Source of the DNA: an uncultured Elusimicrobia bacterium
GTDB taxonomy: Bacteria; Elusimicrobiota; Elusimicrobia; Elusimicrobiales; Elusimicrobiaceae
Length of the DNA: 64,000 bases
Assembly (NCBI GenBank): GCA_947306425.1
Contig: CAMZGO010000001.1
Coordinates: 186,001-250,000, forward strand
Direction: 5' to 3'
A program made the translations under genes and the position numbers. How positions within the stretch are numbered: position 1 is the first letter of the stretch; every line of letters starts with the position of its first letter. The notes beneath the pieces are model-generated. The model had not been told where the DNA came from. It searched no databases and saw only the letters and a list, made by a program, of their open reading frames with translations. Positions 29,432-40,200 of the stretch are shown piece after piece.

Positions 29432-31948
29432 ATGACAGATAATAATAATCAAACAAGTTCCGTAGAATTATTTGACAATATTCATCAACGCGATATTGGC
29501 GAGGAGATGCGCAATTCCTATATTGATTATGCCATGAGTGTTATCATAGGGCGTGCATTACCCGATGCCAGAGACGGTTTAAAACCTGTCCACCGCCGTA
29601 TTTTGTATGCCATGCAGGAAATGGGTTTAAAATATAATAAACCTTTTAAGAAATCAGCGCGTGTAGTCGGTGATGTTTTGGGTAAATATCACCCGCACGG
29701 GGACAGTTCAGTTTATGATGCTTTAGTTCGTATGGCGCAAAACTTTTCAATAAGAAATACTCTTGTTAACGGGCAAGGAAACTTCGGTTCTATTGACGGT
29801 GACAGTCCGGCTGCTATGCGTTATACCGAAGTCCGCTTAAACCATATTGCTGATGAGCTTTTGGAAGATTTAGATAAAGATACAGTTAAATTTGTTCCAA
29901 ATTATGATGGTTCTTTAATGGAACCGGCAGTTTTGCCGGCCAAAATGCCGCAGCTTTTAGTAAACGGTTCAAATGGTATCGCAGTCGGTATGGCGACAAA
30001 TATACCTACTCATAATTTAGCGGAAATTTGCGACGGCATTATTGCTTTGATTAAAAACCCTGCAATTTCTACTAAAGAAATGATGCAAATTGTTAAAGGG
30101 CCGGATTTCCCTACCGGCGGTATTTTACGCGGAACAAAAGGCGTTTACGATTATTTTGAATCGGGCAGAGGTTCTTTAAAAATTCAAGCCCGCGCCGAAA
30201 TTGAGGAAATGAAAGGCGGACGCGAAGCTATTATAGTTACGGAAATTCCTTATCAAGTAAACAAAACGGTTTTAATAGAAACTATTGCCGGCCTTGTTAA
30301 AGATAAAAAGATTACTGAAATTTCCGATATACGTGATGAATCTGACCGCCGCGGTATGCGCCTTGTAATTGAACTTAAACGTGAAGCAACCGGTCAGGTT
30401 GTTTTAAACCAATTATTTAAGCACACGCAACTTCAAACTTCCTTTGGTGTAAATATGCTTGCCATTGTTGACGGTAAACCGCGTGTTTTAAGTATGAAAG
30501 AAGCAATGCGCCAATATATCAGGCACCGTCAGGAAGTTATTACAAACAGAACACGTTTTGATTTAAATAAGGCTTTAAAACGTTCACATATCTTAGACGG
30601 TTTACTTTTGGCAATTGCGAATTTAGATGAAGTTGTTGCAATTATCCGCAAATCTAAAGATGCGGCTGAAGCCCGTACTAATTTAATGGCGCGTTTTAAA
30701 TTTACGGAACCTCAATCTCAGGCTATTTTAGATATGCGCTTGCACCAATTAACGCAGCTTTCTTCTATCGCTATTGAACAAGAGCAAAAAGATTTGAAAG
30801 CTTTAATTGCCGAACTTCAAGATATTTTGGGCAACCCTCAAAAGATTTTAGACATCATTGTTGATGAACTTACCAAAATGAAAAAAGATTACGGTGATGA
30901 ACGCCGTACAGAGATTTCTACTGATGTTTCCGATTTTTCTATAGAAGATTTTATTGAAGAAGAGGAAGTCGTTATCACTCTTTCCCACGGCGGTTATGCA
31001 AAAAGAATTCCGCTTGATACATACCGCTCGCAAAACCGCGGCGGCAAAGGTATAATCGGCGGTAAAACAAAAGAGGAAGATTTTATTGAACATCTCTTTG
31101 TAACCTCAAGCCATGCAACGATTTTGATGTTTACAAACCGCGGCAGAGTTTTTGCTTTAAAGGCTTATGAAATACCTGAAGGAAACCGCCAAGGAAAAGG
31201 TAAAGCAATAGTAAATATGCTCCAAATTTCCGGGGAAGAAAAGGTTACTTCTGCCGTCGCTTTTAAAGACTTTGACCCTAAGAATGCGGGCGAAACTTAC
31301 CTTACAATGTGTACACGCTTCGGCACAATGAAACGTGTCAGTTTGGAAAGTTTTGCCAATATACGCCGCAGCGGTATTATTGCAATAGGTTTAGATGAGG
31401 GTGATGTCTTAGTTTCCGTACAAGAAACACATGGTAAATCAGATATTATTGTTGCAACAAGGAACGGAAAATCAATCCGTTTTGATGAAAACCAAGTCCG
31501 TTCTATGGGGCGTACTGCTCATGGTGTCAGAGCCATTAAACTTGCATCAGGTGATGTCGTAATCGGTATGGAACAAGGCCAAAGGGAAGGCGAGCAGCCG
31601 GATGTTCTGTCCGTATGTGAAAACGGTTACGGTAAACGTACGGAATTTAGCGAATATAGAACACAACACCGCGGCGGAATGGGTGTTATCACTATTAAGA
31701 CGAGTGAAAGAAACGGCAAAGTTGTCGGTATAAAATTAGTTGATGAAACTAAGGACTTGATGGTTATTACCGAAAAAGGTATGGCAATCCGCTTACGCTG
31801 TGAACAAATCCGCTCAGTTGGCAGAAATGCACAAGGTGTACGTTTAGTAAAACTTGATGAAGGTGATAAGATTGCTAAAGTAACCCCCGTTGTAAAAGAA
31901 GAGGAAGAGAAAGAAAAAGAAGAACTTTCTTTAGAAGAAAATAAATAA
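29432..31948 (+). CDS. gyrA: DNA gyrase subunit A
   Basis: This subunit breaks and rejoins DNA. The active Tyr lies in [10 protein letters not shown], and the quinolone-resistance region reads [21 protein letters not shown] in part, with the positions equivalent to E. coli S83 and D87 unmutated. The C-terminal half shows beta-pinwheel repeats including the GyrA-box [12 protein letters not shown] (E. coli QRRGGKG). The length (838) is normal and the tail is acidic. Confidence 0.98.
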   Translation: MTDNNNQTSSVELFDNIHQRDIGEEMRNSYIDYAMSVIIGRALPDARDGLKPVHRRILYAMQEMGLKYNKPFKKSARVVGDVLGKYHPHGDSSVYDALVRMAQNFSIRNTLVNGQGNFGSIDGDSPAAMRYTEVRLNHIADELLEDLDKDTVKFVPNYDGSLMEPAVLPAKMPQLLVNGSNGIAVGMATNIPTHNLAEICDGIIALIKNPAISTKEMMQIVKGPDFPTGGILRGTKGVYDYFESGRGSLKIQARAEIEEMKGGREAIIVTEIPYQVNKTVLIETIAGLVKDKKITEISDIRDESDRRGMRLVIELKREATGQVVLNQLFKHTQLQTSFGVNMLAIVDGKPRVLSMKEAMRQYIRHRQEVITNRTRFDLNKALKRSHILDGLLLAIANLDEVVAIIRKSKDAAEARTNLMARFKFTEPQSQAILDMRLHQLTQLSSIAIEQEQKDLKALIAELQDILGNPQKILDIIVDELTKMKKDYGDERRTEISTDVSDFSIEDFIEEEEVVITLSHGGYAKRIPLDTYRSQNRGGKGIIGGKTKEEDFIEHLFVTSSHATILMFTNRGRVFALKAYEIPEGNRQGKGKAIVNMLQISGEEKVTSAVAFKDFDPKNAGETYLTMCTRFGTMKRVSLESFANIRRSGIIAIGLDEGDVLVSVQETHGKSDIIVATRNGKSIRFDENQVRSMGRTAHGVRAIKLASGDVVIGMEQGQREGEQPDVLSVCENGYGKRTEFSEYRTQHRGGMGVITIKTSERNGKVVGIKLVDETKDLMVITEKGMAIRLRCEQIRSVGRNAQGVRLVKLDEGDKIAKVTPVVKEEEEKEKEELSLEENK

Positions 31949-31957
31949 GAATAATTG

Positions 31958-31981
31958 CGCCGCTCTTTTTAAAGAGCGGCG
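31958..31981 (+). other. hairpin between gyrA and the NifU-like gene
   Basis: CGCCGCTCTTT pairs with AAAGAGCGGCG, almost without a loop. There is no U-run after it, so I read it as an RNA-stability or intercistronic element rather than a terminator. Confidence 0.5.
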
Positions 31982-32001
31982 TAAATGAAAAGGAAAAATT
32001 T

Positions 32002-32226
32002 ATGGAAAAACAAATTATTGCTTTAATTCAAAAAATCCGCCCTGCTTTGCAAGCAGACGGTGGGGATGTAGAGTTTGTTTCTTTTGACGAAAAAACCGGT
32101 ATCGTAAAAGTTAAATTGCAAGGTGCTTGCGCCGGTTGCCCTATGGCTACGATGACAATAAAAAACGGCATAGAAGCATATTTAAAAGAAAGTATACCCC
32201 AAGTAACTGCAGTTGAAAGGGTTTAA
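32002..32226 (+). CDS. NifU-like C-terminal domain protein (Fe-S scaffold)
   Basis: The 74-residue protein consists of one NifU C-terminal (Nfu) domain. IRPALQADGGDVEFVSFDE precedes GACAGCPMATMTIKNGIE, whose CxxC binds or transfers a 4Fe-4S cluster. It is the stand-alone size seen in many bacteria. Its stop overlaps the start of the PHP gene as TAATG. Confidence 0.92.
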   Translation: MEKQIIALIQKIRPALQADGGDVEFVSFDEKTGIVKVKLQGACAGCPMATMTIKNGIEAYLKESIPQVTAVERV

Positions 32227-33035
32227 TGCCGGTAATTGATTTGCATTCCCATTCAAGATATTCAGACGGTACGGTAAGTATCTCTGAACTTTTATACACT
32301 TTTAGTAAAGCGGGAGTGGAAATAATGTCCCTGACGGACCACGACTGTATTTTGGGAATTGAAGAAGCCCGTCTTAAGGCTGCAAGATATAATATTCTTT
32401 TTGTTAATGGTGTAGAAATCAGCACATGTGACCATGATAATTTGCATTTTGTAGGGTATAATTTTGATCCGCAAAATGCTGCCTTAAAAAAATTGCTTGA
32501 AAAAAATGCACAATTAAGGCTTGAAAGAGTAAAAAAAACAATTAAACTTTTGCAGGAAAACAAAATAAAAATTACCGAAGAAGAAGTTTTAAAAATAGCA
32601 AAGGGTGTTTCTTCCCGTGCGCATGTTGCAGATTGTCTGCGCCGAAGGCATCTTGGATATATGCGTTCTGATATTTTCAAGAAATATTTAGGTAAAGACT
32701 GCCCTGCTTATGTTCCGCCTATGGCGGCAACAGTTAAGGAAACTATCAATATAATAAAACAAGCCGGCGGTAAATGTTTTATTGCACATCCCGGGCTTGT
32801 TAAAGAATATTGGGAATTTGAAAAATGGGTTTCTTGGGGTTTAGACGGTATAGAAATATATTATCCTTCCCATCGTGAAGCTATGAGGGAAGAACTTTTG
32901 CAGATTGCGAAAAAATATAATTTGCTTGTTTCCGGCGGGTCTGATTTCCACGGTAATATCGCCGGCCGCACTCTTGTACCGGGGCGTGAAGTTCCGCAAG
33001 AAGTTTACGATAAATTATATTCTGTTTTCTTTTAA
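32226..33035 (+). CDS. PHP-domain metal-dependent phosphoesterase
   Basis: The PHP motifs are complete over 269 residues: IDLHSHSRYSDGT, LTDHD, NGVEIST, FIAHPG and GSDFHG. They supply the trinuclear metal site. The layout matches the YciV/RNase AM group, which degrades 3',5'-nucleoside bisphosphates or short RNA 5' ends. No polymerase or histidinol-phosphatase context is present, so the exact substrate is uncertain. Confidence 0.88.
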   Translation: MPVIDLHSHSRYSDGTVSISELLYTFSKAGVEIMSLTDHDCILGIEEARLKAARYNILFVNGVEISTCDHDNLHFVGYNFDPQNAALKKLLEKNAQLRLERVKKTIKLLQENKIKITEEEVLKIAKGVSSRAHVADCLRRRHLGYMRSDIFKKYLGKDCPAYVPPMAATVKETINIIKQAGGKCFIAHPGLVKEYWEFEKWVSWGLDGIEIYYPSHREAMREELLQIAKKYNLLVSGGSDFHGNIAGRTLVPGREVPQEVYDKLYSVFF

Positions 33036-33037
33036 TT

Positions 33038-33715
33038 ATGTTGGTAATTGCACACCGCGGGGCAAGCGCCTTCGCACAAGAAAATACTTTAAAAGCTTTT
33101 GTTTTAGCCTTTAAATTAGGTTCTTCTTGGCTTGAAACAGATATTCAGCGCAGTGCCGACGGTGTTTTGATTTTATATCACGATTATGTTTTAAAAAACG
33201 GCAAAAAAATTAAAGATTTAACTTATAAAGAACTTGCTAAAAATAATGTTCCTAAACTTTACGATTTACTGGAAATTACACCCAAAAATTTTACTTTAAA
33301 TTTGGAAATTAAAAATGATGATAATATTTATCCGAATATTGAAAAAGAAATTTTAAAGGAAATAGAAAGAGCAAAAAACATTAACAAAAATCAAATTTTA
33401 ATTTCCTCATTTTCTGCGGAAAGTTTAAAGAAAATCCGTGTGCTTGATAAAAAAATAAATATTGGTGTTTTAACCCGTAATTTTGAAATTAAAACGCCGT
33501 TATCGTTAAAAGCAAAAAGCGTAAATATAAGTGTAAAAAGAGTAACAAAAAAAATTGTGGAAACTTGCCACAAAAACAATTTAAAAGTTTTGGTTTATAC
33601 AGTTAATGATTTACAAACTTATCAAAAATTACAGGCTTGGGGTACAGACGGAATTTTCAGCGATAATCCCGTTTTAAATTTACCGCATTTTTTTACCCTC
33701 GGCGGCACCTTATAA
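33038..33715 (+). CDS. glycerophosphodiester phosphodiesterase
   Basis: It hydrolyses glycerophosphodiesters to glycerol-3-phosphate and an alcohol. The TIM-barrel signatures are IAHRGASAFAQENT, LETDIQRSADGVLILYHD and LNLEIK, followed near the end by VYTVND and GTDGIFSDNP. At 225 residues it is a short cytoplasmic UgpQ-type enzyme without a signal peptide. It lies two bases after the PHP gene. Confidence 0.92.
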   Translation: MLVIAHRGASAFAQENTLKAFVLAFKLGSSWLETDIQRSADGVLILYHDYVLKNGKKIKDLTYKELAKNNVPKLYDLLEITPKNFTLNLEIKNDDNIYPNIEKEILKEIERAKNINKNQILISSFSAESLKKIRVLDKKINIGVLTRNFEIKTPLSLKAKSVNISVKRVTKKIVETCHKNNLKVLVYTVNDLQTYQKLQAWGTDGIFSDNPVLNLPHFFTLGGTL

Positions 33716-33914
33716 TTTTAATAACAGGTATTGATGTCTTTTAAAAATATCATATAGGACAAAAGAGCTATTTTAAAATAGGTCTAATGCTCTTGCGGTC
33801 GTTTTTTTAAAAACAATTATAGTGTAGGAACTTAATACAAGGAGATACAAAAATTCTATATTAAAGAATTATCAAAAGCAAGCAAGTAAGACAGACTTCG
33901 GCGTCGTAACTTTA
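33716..33914. other. non-coding stretch left of the first MITE-like element
   Basis: I see no gene here. AAGAGC...GCTCTT could form a hairpin around a CTATTTTAAAATAG palindrome (about 33764-33796), followed by GCGGTCG and seven T (33800-33811), a possible terminator for the upstream operon. An AAGGAGAT element at about 33839 has no good start codon behind it. Confidence 0.4.
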
Positions 33915-34257
33915 GGCCTAATGGTCAAAAATGTTGCTAATACCGTATCAAAAATGATGAAATGTTATTTTTTTGCTTTCTCTTTTATTTTCGCCACCCA
34001 TTTTTTACGGTCTTTATCTATGTAAAAAATGGGCGGGAGAAAGCCGAGCAAATTTTATTTGCGAGGCAAGAGGGGGGTACCTTATTAGTAAACTTCAGAG
34101 ACGTAAAATGTATTAATGGGCAACCCCCACCCCTAACCCCTCCGCCCTTTCTTATTTTTGCTAAGGCAAAAATAAAACGGCAAAGGGGGAGGAAAATAAA
34201 AGAGCAACAATTTTAAGGAAAAGATACTTAATCAGCAACATTTTTGACCATTAGACC
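33915..34257. mobile_element. 343-bp MITE-like element, copy A
   Basis: The ends are inverted repeats: GGCCTAATGGTCAAAAATGT on the left and GGTCTAATGGTCAAAAATGT reading in from the right, continuing as TGCT with further partial matching. Flanks are TAACTTTA and GAACTTTA, a 7-of-8 target duplication. It differs from copy B at one base (33960). The interior holds a 12-bp stem (33997-34008 with 34022-34033), a GCC-GA-GCAAAT hairpin (34043-34067), a G-run facing a C-run, and a 10-bp stem (34152-34175). The 84-codon ORF inside is probably not a gene. Confidence 0.85.
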
Positions 34258-34292
34258 GAACTTTATAAATAATTAACTTAGCAATAAAAGAA

Positions 34293-34331
34293 AAAATACC
34301 CCGTTTGATTCAAACTCAACCGGGGTATTTT
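34293..34331 (-). terminator. terminator after the lipoprotein gene
   Basis: AAAATACCCCG (34293-34303) pairs with CGGGGTATTTT (34321-34331). On the minus strand the stem is followed by TTTTTTCTTTT. It ends the folD-lipoprotein transcript. Confidence 0.85.
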
Positions 34332-34353
34332 AATATAAAATTAAACAATAAAA

Positions 34354-34878
34354 TTATTCGTAATATGAATCACTGTCTCCGGCAGCGCTTTGTTCGGTAT
34401 TGGAAGCAGCTTCTTCGGCAGCGGCTATGGCTTCTTCCGTTACGGCGCCGTCATCGGGGATGCCTGTATAATCAGCAGGTGCAATTTTCTTTGGTTTTTC
34501 CCAAAGACGTTTAGTTTCTTTATAAGCATTTTTCGGGTAAGCATCGGACCAAACCTCATTATATTGATTATAAGAATAAGTTCCTTTTTTGTCCGGATAA
34601 ACTTCAAAGAAATAATTTGATGCTACAACTTTATTTGCGGCGCGTCTTTCTTGTTGTGCTTCTATTTGCACTGCAGCAAAACGGTCCCCTTCAGTCATAA
34701 ATCTTTTATCATCAACTGCTTTTTTGTTTTCTTCATAGTAATCTTTTGAGGTATAATCCTCTGTCTCTTTTTCTAATATTCTATATTGGTTTTCAAAGGA
34801 AGAATCACTGTTATAAGTACAACCGTTAATGATGAGTATGCTAAAAACCAAAAGATTTAAATACAAAAGTTTTTTCAT
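34354..34878 (-). CDS. lipoprotein of unknown function
   Basis: MKKLLYLNLLVFSILIINGC ends in a lipobox, predicting lipid attachment at Cys20. The rest of the 174 residues is acidic, with many Tyr/Glu/Asp, and has an alanine/glutamate-rich low-complexity tail (GAVTEEAIAAAEEAASN). I recognise no domain. It overlaps the folD stop by four bases (ATGA), so the two are probably cotranscribed. Confidence 0.75.
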   Translation of the reverse strand: MKKLLYLNLLVFSILIINGCTYNSDSSFENQYRILEKETEDYTSKDYYEENKKAVDDKRFMTEGDRFAAVQIEAQQERRAANKVVASNYFFEVYPDKKGTYSYNQYNEVWSDAYPKNAYKETKRLWEKPKKIAPADYTGIPDDGAVTEEAIAAAEEAASNTEQSAAGDSDSYYE

Positions 34879-35747
34879 TTTATTTTCCTCTCAGCAGAAA
34901 TAATAATATTTTCAAGCAAACATGCAAGAGTTACGGGGCCCACTCCCCCGGGTACCGGTGAAATGGGGCAAAAATCTTTTAAATTTTCAAAATCCATATC
35001 TCCCACACATTTTCCTTCTTCGTTTACAACTGTTGCAACATCTATAAGTATTGTACCTTTTTTTACGAAATCTTTTTTAATTAAATTTATTTTCCCTACA
35101 GCAGAAATAACAATATCGTTGTTTAAGGTTATTTCTTTCAAGTTCTTAGTTTTGCTATGGCAAAGGGTTACGGTAGCATTTTTTGCCGTTAACATTTTTG
35201 CCAAAGGCGAACCGACGGTATTGCTTCTGCCTATAACTGCAACTTTGGTGCCTTCTAAATTTATCTTGTGGAATTCAAGCAAACGTATTACCGCCTTTGG
35301 ACAACAAGGGATAAAAGTTTTCAAATTCTCTATTTCTGCCCATGTTTTGCACATAAACAGGCGTCCCATACTGATAAGGCCGGCGCCGTCAATATCTTGC
35401 GCAGGGTTAATGTTTGCGGCAATATCTAAACCGTTTAATTGAGGAGGCAATGGTTTTGCAATTAAAATAGCATCAATGGTATTTTTTGAAAAAACTGCAT
35501 CCAATAAAGTAAACAGTTGTTTGGGCTGTGTGCTTTCTTCCAGCAAAACGATATCAGCGTCTATGCCGGTTTTCCGTGCCGCTTCAACTTCTTTGTTTAA
35601 ATAATAAAAACCGGCTGCATCGCCTTTCCATCCAAAACCTATTAAAGAAGCTCTTCTTCCGATTTTCTTATAAATTTCGTAAGCCCGTTGCTTCAATGGT
35701 TCCTTAATTTTGTTTGCGAGGGTTCTCCCTTCAAGTATTGTTGTCAT
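34875..35747 (-). CDS. folD: bifunctional methylenetetrahydrofolate dehydrogenase/cyclohydrolase
   Basis: It interconverts methylene-, methenyl- and formyl-tetrahydrofolate. The 290-residue product has the catalytic YYLNKEVEAA (Tyr-x3-Lys), the AKPLPPQLNG substrate loop, the NAD(P)-binding VIGRSNTVGSPLAKML and the closing PVPGGVGPVTLACLL. No ribosome-binding site is obvious. The plus-strand tpiA gene is divergent from it across a short AT-rich gap. Confidence 0.95.
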   Translation of the reverse strand: MTTILEGRTLANKIKEPLKQRAYEIYKKIGRRASLIGFGWKGDAAGFYYLNKEVEAARKTGIDADIVLLEESTQPKQLFTLLDAVFSKNTIDAILIAKPLPPQLNGLDIAANINPAQDIDGAGLISMGRLFMCKTWAEIENLKTFIPCCPKAVIRLLEFHKINLEGTKVAVIGRSNTVGSPLAKMLTAKNATVTLCHSKTKNLKEITLNNDIVISAVGKINLIKKDFVKKGTILIDVATVVNEEGKCVGDMDFENLKDFCPISPVPGGVGPVTLACLLENIIISAERKIK

Positions 35748-35864
35748 ATATAGAGATTTTATAAAATTTAAAAAACTTTTGCCATGTTATTGTATAAAAT
35801 GTTAATATATATTATAGCGCTTTGGCGCAGAATAATAATAAATTATAAAAAAAGAGGTATGTTT

Positions 35865-36617
35865 ATGTCAAGGAAACCTTTTATAGCAGGTAATTGGAAA
35901 ATGAATAATACTATTGAGCAAGGGGTAAATTTGGTTAATGCTCTTAAAAATGCAAAAAATAAAAATAATGCCGATATTATGGTAGCCCCTAGTTTTACGG
36001 CAATAAATGCCGTGTCAAATGCTTTAAAAGGAACAGGTTTTATCGTCGCAGCCCAAGATTGTTATTTTGAGGAAAAGGGTGCTTTCACATCACAAGTTTC
36101 ACCGGAACAAATTAAAGAAGCAGGCGCTACTGCCGTCATCTTAGGGCACAGCGAACGCCGCGCCTTATTTGGTGATACAAATGAAATTTTAAATAAAAAA
36201 ATTGCCGCTGCTTTAAGGCATGGTTTACAGGTAATTTATTGTGTGGGGGAAACTCTCTCCGAGCGCGAAGCGAATAAAATAGAACAAGTTATAACTTCCC
36301 AGCTTGAAGAAGGATTAAAAGGTTTTTCTGCTGACGAATTAAAAAATATGGTTATTGCTTATGAACCGGTTTGGGCTATCGGCACAGGCAAAACCGCTAC
36401 ACCGGAACAAGCAGAAGAAGTTCATGCTTTAATCAGGCAAGTTTTAACCAAAATATTAGGGGCTGATTTTGCAAATAATATACGCATTTTATACGGCGGT
36501 AGTGTTAAAGCGGAAAATGTAGATTCAATTATGGCTAAAGAAAATGTGGATGGGGTATTAGTCGGCGGACAAGCCTTAATAGCTGAAAAGTTTATAAGGA
36601 TTATTGACTATGAATAA
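35865..36617 (+). CDS. tpiA: triosephosphate isomerase
   Basis: This glycolytic enzyme interconverts DHAP and glyceraldehyde-3-phosphate. Catalytic residues are visible: Lys in GNWKMN, His in LGHSERR and Glu in [15 protein letters not shown], plus the phosphate-binding YGGSVK and [10 protein letters not shown] use the ATG at 35865 ([14 protein letters not shown]), which has an AGAGG site 7 nt upstream, giving 250 residues. deoC overlaps its stop. Confidence 0.97.
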   Translation: MSRKPFIAGNWKMNNTIEQGVNLVNALKNAKNKNNADIMVAPSFTAINAVSNALKGTGFIVAAQDCYFEEKGAFTSQVSPEQIKEAGATAVILGHSERRALFGDTNEILNKKIAAALRHGLQVIYCVGETLSEREANKIEQVITSQLEEGLKGFSADELKNMVIAYEPVWAIGTGKTATPEQAEEVHALIRQVLTKILGADFANNIRILYGGSVKAENVDSIMAKENVDGVLVGGQALIAEKFIRIIDYE

Positions 36618-37245
36618 TTTAGCAGCTTATATAGACCATACTTTATTAAAACCTACGGCCACAAAAGCAGATATTTTACAGCTTTGTGAAGAAGCAAAAC
36701 AATATCATTTTGCTTCCGTTTGTGTTAATCCCTGTTGGGTTGCCCTTTGTGCGGAAACATTAAAAGATACGGGCGTTAATGTCTGTACGGTAATAGGTTT
36801 CCCTCTAGGCGCAAATACAAGCGAAATTAAAGCCGCGGAAGCGGCCCAAGCAATAAAGCAGGGTGCAACAGAAGTTGATATGGTCATCAATATAGGTGCT
36901 TTACGGGGGGGAAATACGGAGTATGTTTACCAAGATATTTTAGCAGTTCGTAAAGCAAGCGAAGGTAAAATCTTGAAAGTTATTATTGAAACCTCGTATC
37001 TGACAAATGAAGAAAAGAAAAAAGCTTGTGAACTTTCTGCCAAAGCCGGTGCAGATTTTGTTAAGACATCTACAGGTTTCTCAAATGCAGGAGCTACGGT
37101 AGAAGACGTTAAATTAATGAAAGAAGCAAGCGGAATAAAAGTTAAAGCATCCGGCGGTGTACGCACCAAGGAAGATGCTTTAAGGATGATAGAGGCAGGG
37201 GCATCACGTCTTGGCGCAAGTGCAGGTATAAAAATAGTTTCTTAA
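36610..37245 (+). CDS. deoC: deoxyribose-phosphate aldolase
   Basis: It cleaves 2-deoxyribose-5-phosphate to acetaldehyde and glyceraldehyde-3-phosphate, feeding deoxynucleoside carbon into glycolysis next to tpi[12 protein letters not shown] opens the protein. The Schiff-base lysine is in [15 protein letters not shown], with a second lysine in [10 protein letters not shown] use the ATG at 36610 inside the end of tpiA, giving 211 residues. Confidence 0.96.
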   Translation: MNNLAAYIDHTLLKPTATKADILQLCEEAKQYHFASVCVNPCWVALCAETLKDTGVNVCTVIGFPLGANTSEIKAAEAAQAIKQGATEVDMVINIGALRGGNTEYVYQDILAVRKASEGKILKVIIETSYLTNEEKKKACELSAKAGADFVKTSTGFSNAGATVEDVKLMKEASGIKVKASGGVRTKEDALRMIEAGASRLGASAGIKIVS

Positions 37246-37268
37246 AGAAATAAAGGGGAAAGGAAGAA

Positions 37269-40200
37269 ATGATAAGCGGGTATGATATAAGGGAAAATTC
37301 TTTAACACAAAATTCTGTTTTTTTACTTTTATTAAAAGCGGATGAAGAAGGTTGTAAACTTGTCTTAAGGGAACTTTCAGCTTTCTGTAAATTGCTGGAA
37401 GTAAAAGTCAAGGATTTTGATTATGTTTTTGAACTTTCAGGTATAACAGATGATACTATGCTTGAAAAACTTCGCGGGAAAATTGATTTTCTTTCCTCCC
37501 CCGTTCAAGAAGTACCGGGGAGTTTCAGCAATCCGAATGAAACTTCAACAATAACCGTTGCAAGCAATGGTAATATGTTGCCTAAAATTGAAAAAAATAC
37601 CGTTGTTTTTGATAAAGAAGAACTAGGACAGATTAATTTAGATGATAAAATTATTTCTCTTCCTGGATTAGACAGTCCAGGTGAAGATATTCCTTCTTTA
37701 AAAATAGCAGCAAGTGAGACCTCTCCTTCTTTAAAAATTGCTAAAGGAGAAGCTACTATAAAAGAAAATAGTATTTTTAAAACTCAAAAAAGAGAAATAT
37801 TTCAAGGCATTGATAATTTGTCAGGTAAAAAGGAAGATATTGTAGAGGAAGAAGGAATAAAAATGCCTCGGTTACCTAAGCAAGAGATTGTATCTCAGGT
37901 AGAAATAAAAAAAGAGATGCCAACAGCAGAGAAAAAAGAAGAACCTGTTGTAAAAGAAGATAATAATGTTGTCATTGATATTAAGGAGGAAATAAAAGAT
38001 ATCTCCGTAAATACAGAAGAAAAGAAAGAAAAAGGCAGTTTTTTGAGTAAGTTTCTAGGTAAATTTAAGGCATCCTTTAAGTCAAAAAAGAAAGAAGATG
38101 CCCCAAAACAAAACGTAGAAGAAGAAAAAGAAGAAAAATCAGAAAAGAAAGAAAATATTTTCTTTAAAAAAGCACAAGATATAAAAGAAAAAATTTCTTC
38201 TTCAAATATTATTAAGCAAGCAAAAGAGATTAAACAGGAACTGGAAAAAGAAATTAAAGAAGAACAACCTGTGATAGAAGAAAAAGTTCCCAATCCTTTC
38301 CAAAATTTAGGCAGCGGTATTATAGTAAAAAAAGGATTGTTGGACGCTGAACCAATAGATGAAATAGTAAAGAAAGAAAAAGAAGATTTACACTCTAATC
38401 CTTTAGAAGCAAGATTACAGGTAGATGATATCTTTGATGCTCAAACAGTTTGTGATTTTTACGCAAATCCGCAAGAAGAAAAAAATATAGATTTTGATGT
38501 CTTTGAATCTAAGAATGAAAGTTCTGCAGAAAAATCAACAAAAGTAGAAAAAAAAGAAAGTTTTGTTGATTTAAAATTACAAGAAAAAGAGGACTCCTTT
38601 AAAGCTCTTAGACAGGAAAAAAAAGAAAACAGTGAAGCAAAAACAGATAGCATAGTTATAGCTAAGCCGGGTCTTTTTTCCCAAGAAGATTTAAAGAAAC
38701 AAGAAGATAATGAGGTTCTAAAACAAGAGAAAGAACAACAAAAAGAGATAGAGCCAAAAAAAGAGGAACAACAACAAAAAGAAATTCAGCCGGAAACTGA
38801 AGAAATCCCTCCTTTATTAGTTGGTGATAATAAAAAACAGGAAAAAACAGAAGCATCGGCATCACCTTCTAATAAAAAGGAAGAAGAACAAAAAATAAAG
38901 GAAGAAGTAGCAGAAAAAAAGGTTACTGTATCCCCTCCGCTTGAGAATAAGAAAAAGAGTTCCCAAGAGACTATTAAGGAAACCAAACCTTTAAACCAAA
39001 ATGTTGTAAAAAAGGAAATTAACAAAGAGGAAAGTAAAACAAAAGAAAGTAAAAAAGAAGAAATTAAAAAAGAGGAAACAGGTATTAAAATAGAAAAAGA
39101 AGTCAATAAAGAAGGAATGAGTAAAGAAACAAAAAAGGAACAAATTTCAGAAAAAAGGATAACAACTAAAAAGGAGAAGAAAGTCATGCAAGAAAATAAT
39201 CAAGAAGAACTTAAATCTAAACAAGAAAAGCCAGCAACGGTTTCAAACCCGACAGCAAGACCTAGTTCATTAAAAAGAACGGCTAGTGTCGCTAATGGAA
39301 ATATAGACCATACTTTACATATAGCTTCTTCTTCCGGCAGTATAAAAAATAGGAATTATCCTATTGAAATGCCTTTAATACCTACTTATACTTTTGCAAA
39401 TATGGATATTTCCCCTATTCGTTTTGCTCATGCTATGGGTATGGCTACTTTGGATAGTTTAGGTGTAGCAAACAATCCTTTGTTATTGCAAGGTGTAAGC
39501 GGTACCGGTAAAACACACTTTTTATCTGCAATGGGTTATGAAATTTCAAAGAAGATACCTCAAGATAAAATTTTATTTACAAACGGGGTGCGTTTTTCAA
39601 GGGGTATACAATATTTCTTGGAGCGCGGAGAACAAGAAAAATTAGATACTTTTTTTAATAATGCACAAGTTCTAATTATAGACGATATACATTTGACGGC
39701 GGTTAATGAACATAACAGAGAGTATATTTCCAAAGTCTTAAATGATTTTCTAAAAAACAAGAAGCAAATATTGCTATCTTCTAAATATCCGCCGGAAAGT
39801 TTAAAGAGATTTGAAGAATTAGTTAATTTTAAATTTTCTCTTGGTACTATTTCGGAACTCAAGGTGCCGAATCAAACGCATTTTGCCAGATTAACTAAAA
39901 AAATCCTTACGGGTGCTTCTCTTAATTTATCTGAAAAAGAGCAGGAGGAATATTTTGTAAACAGGAATAATTCCTTAGGAGATGTTGCACGGGATGTAAA
40001 AAGAGTAAAAGTATTAAACAGACGTATTGAAAGCAGCGGTCTTAAAAAACTTACGTATAAAGAAATACTAAAAGAAATGACGGGTATTAAAGGAGAAAAT
40101 CAAAATAGTGAAATAGTCAAAAAAACTTTTGGAGATATTACTTCCCTTACAAAGAATCCGGAGGCTAATTGGGGAAATTTTGGTTTTTTCTTTCCTAATT

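Noticed and set aside
31958-31981. Terminator after gyrA
   Set aside because: The stem is strong, but no U-run follows on either strand and the next gene starts 20 bases later.
33835-33914. Short peptide gene interrupted by MITE copy A (frame ending ...TDFGVVTL before the insertion)
   Set aside because: An open frame exists next to an AAGGAG, but there is no normal start codon and no recognisable product.
33962-34216. 84-codon ORF, repeated identically at 51172-51426 inside both MITE copies
   Set aside because: It has no ribosome-binding site, its composition is dictated by hairpins and G/C runs, and it resembles no protein. Identity between copies reflects the recent duplication, not protein selection.
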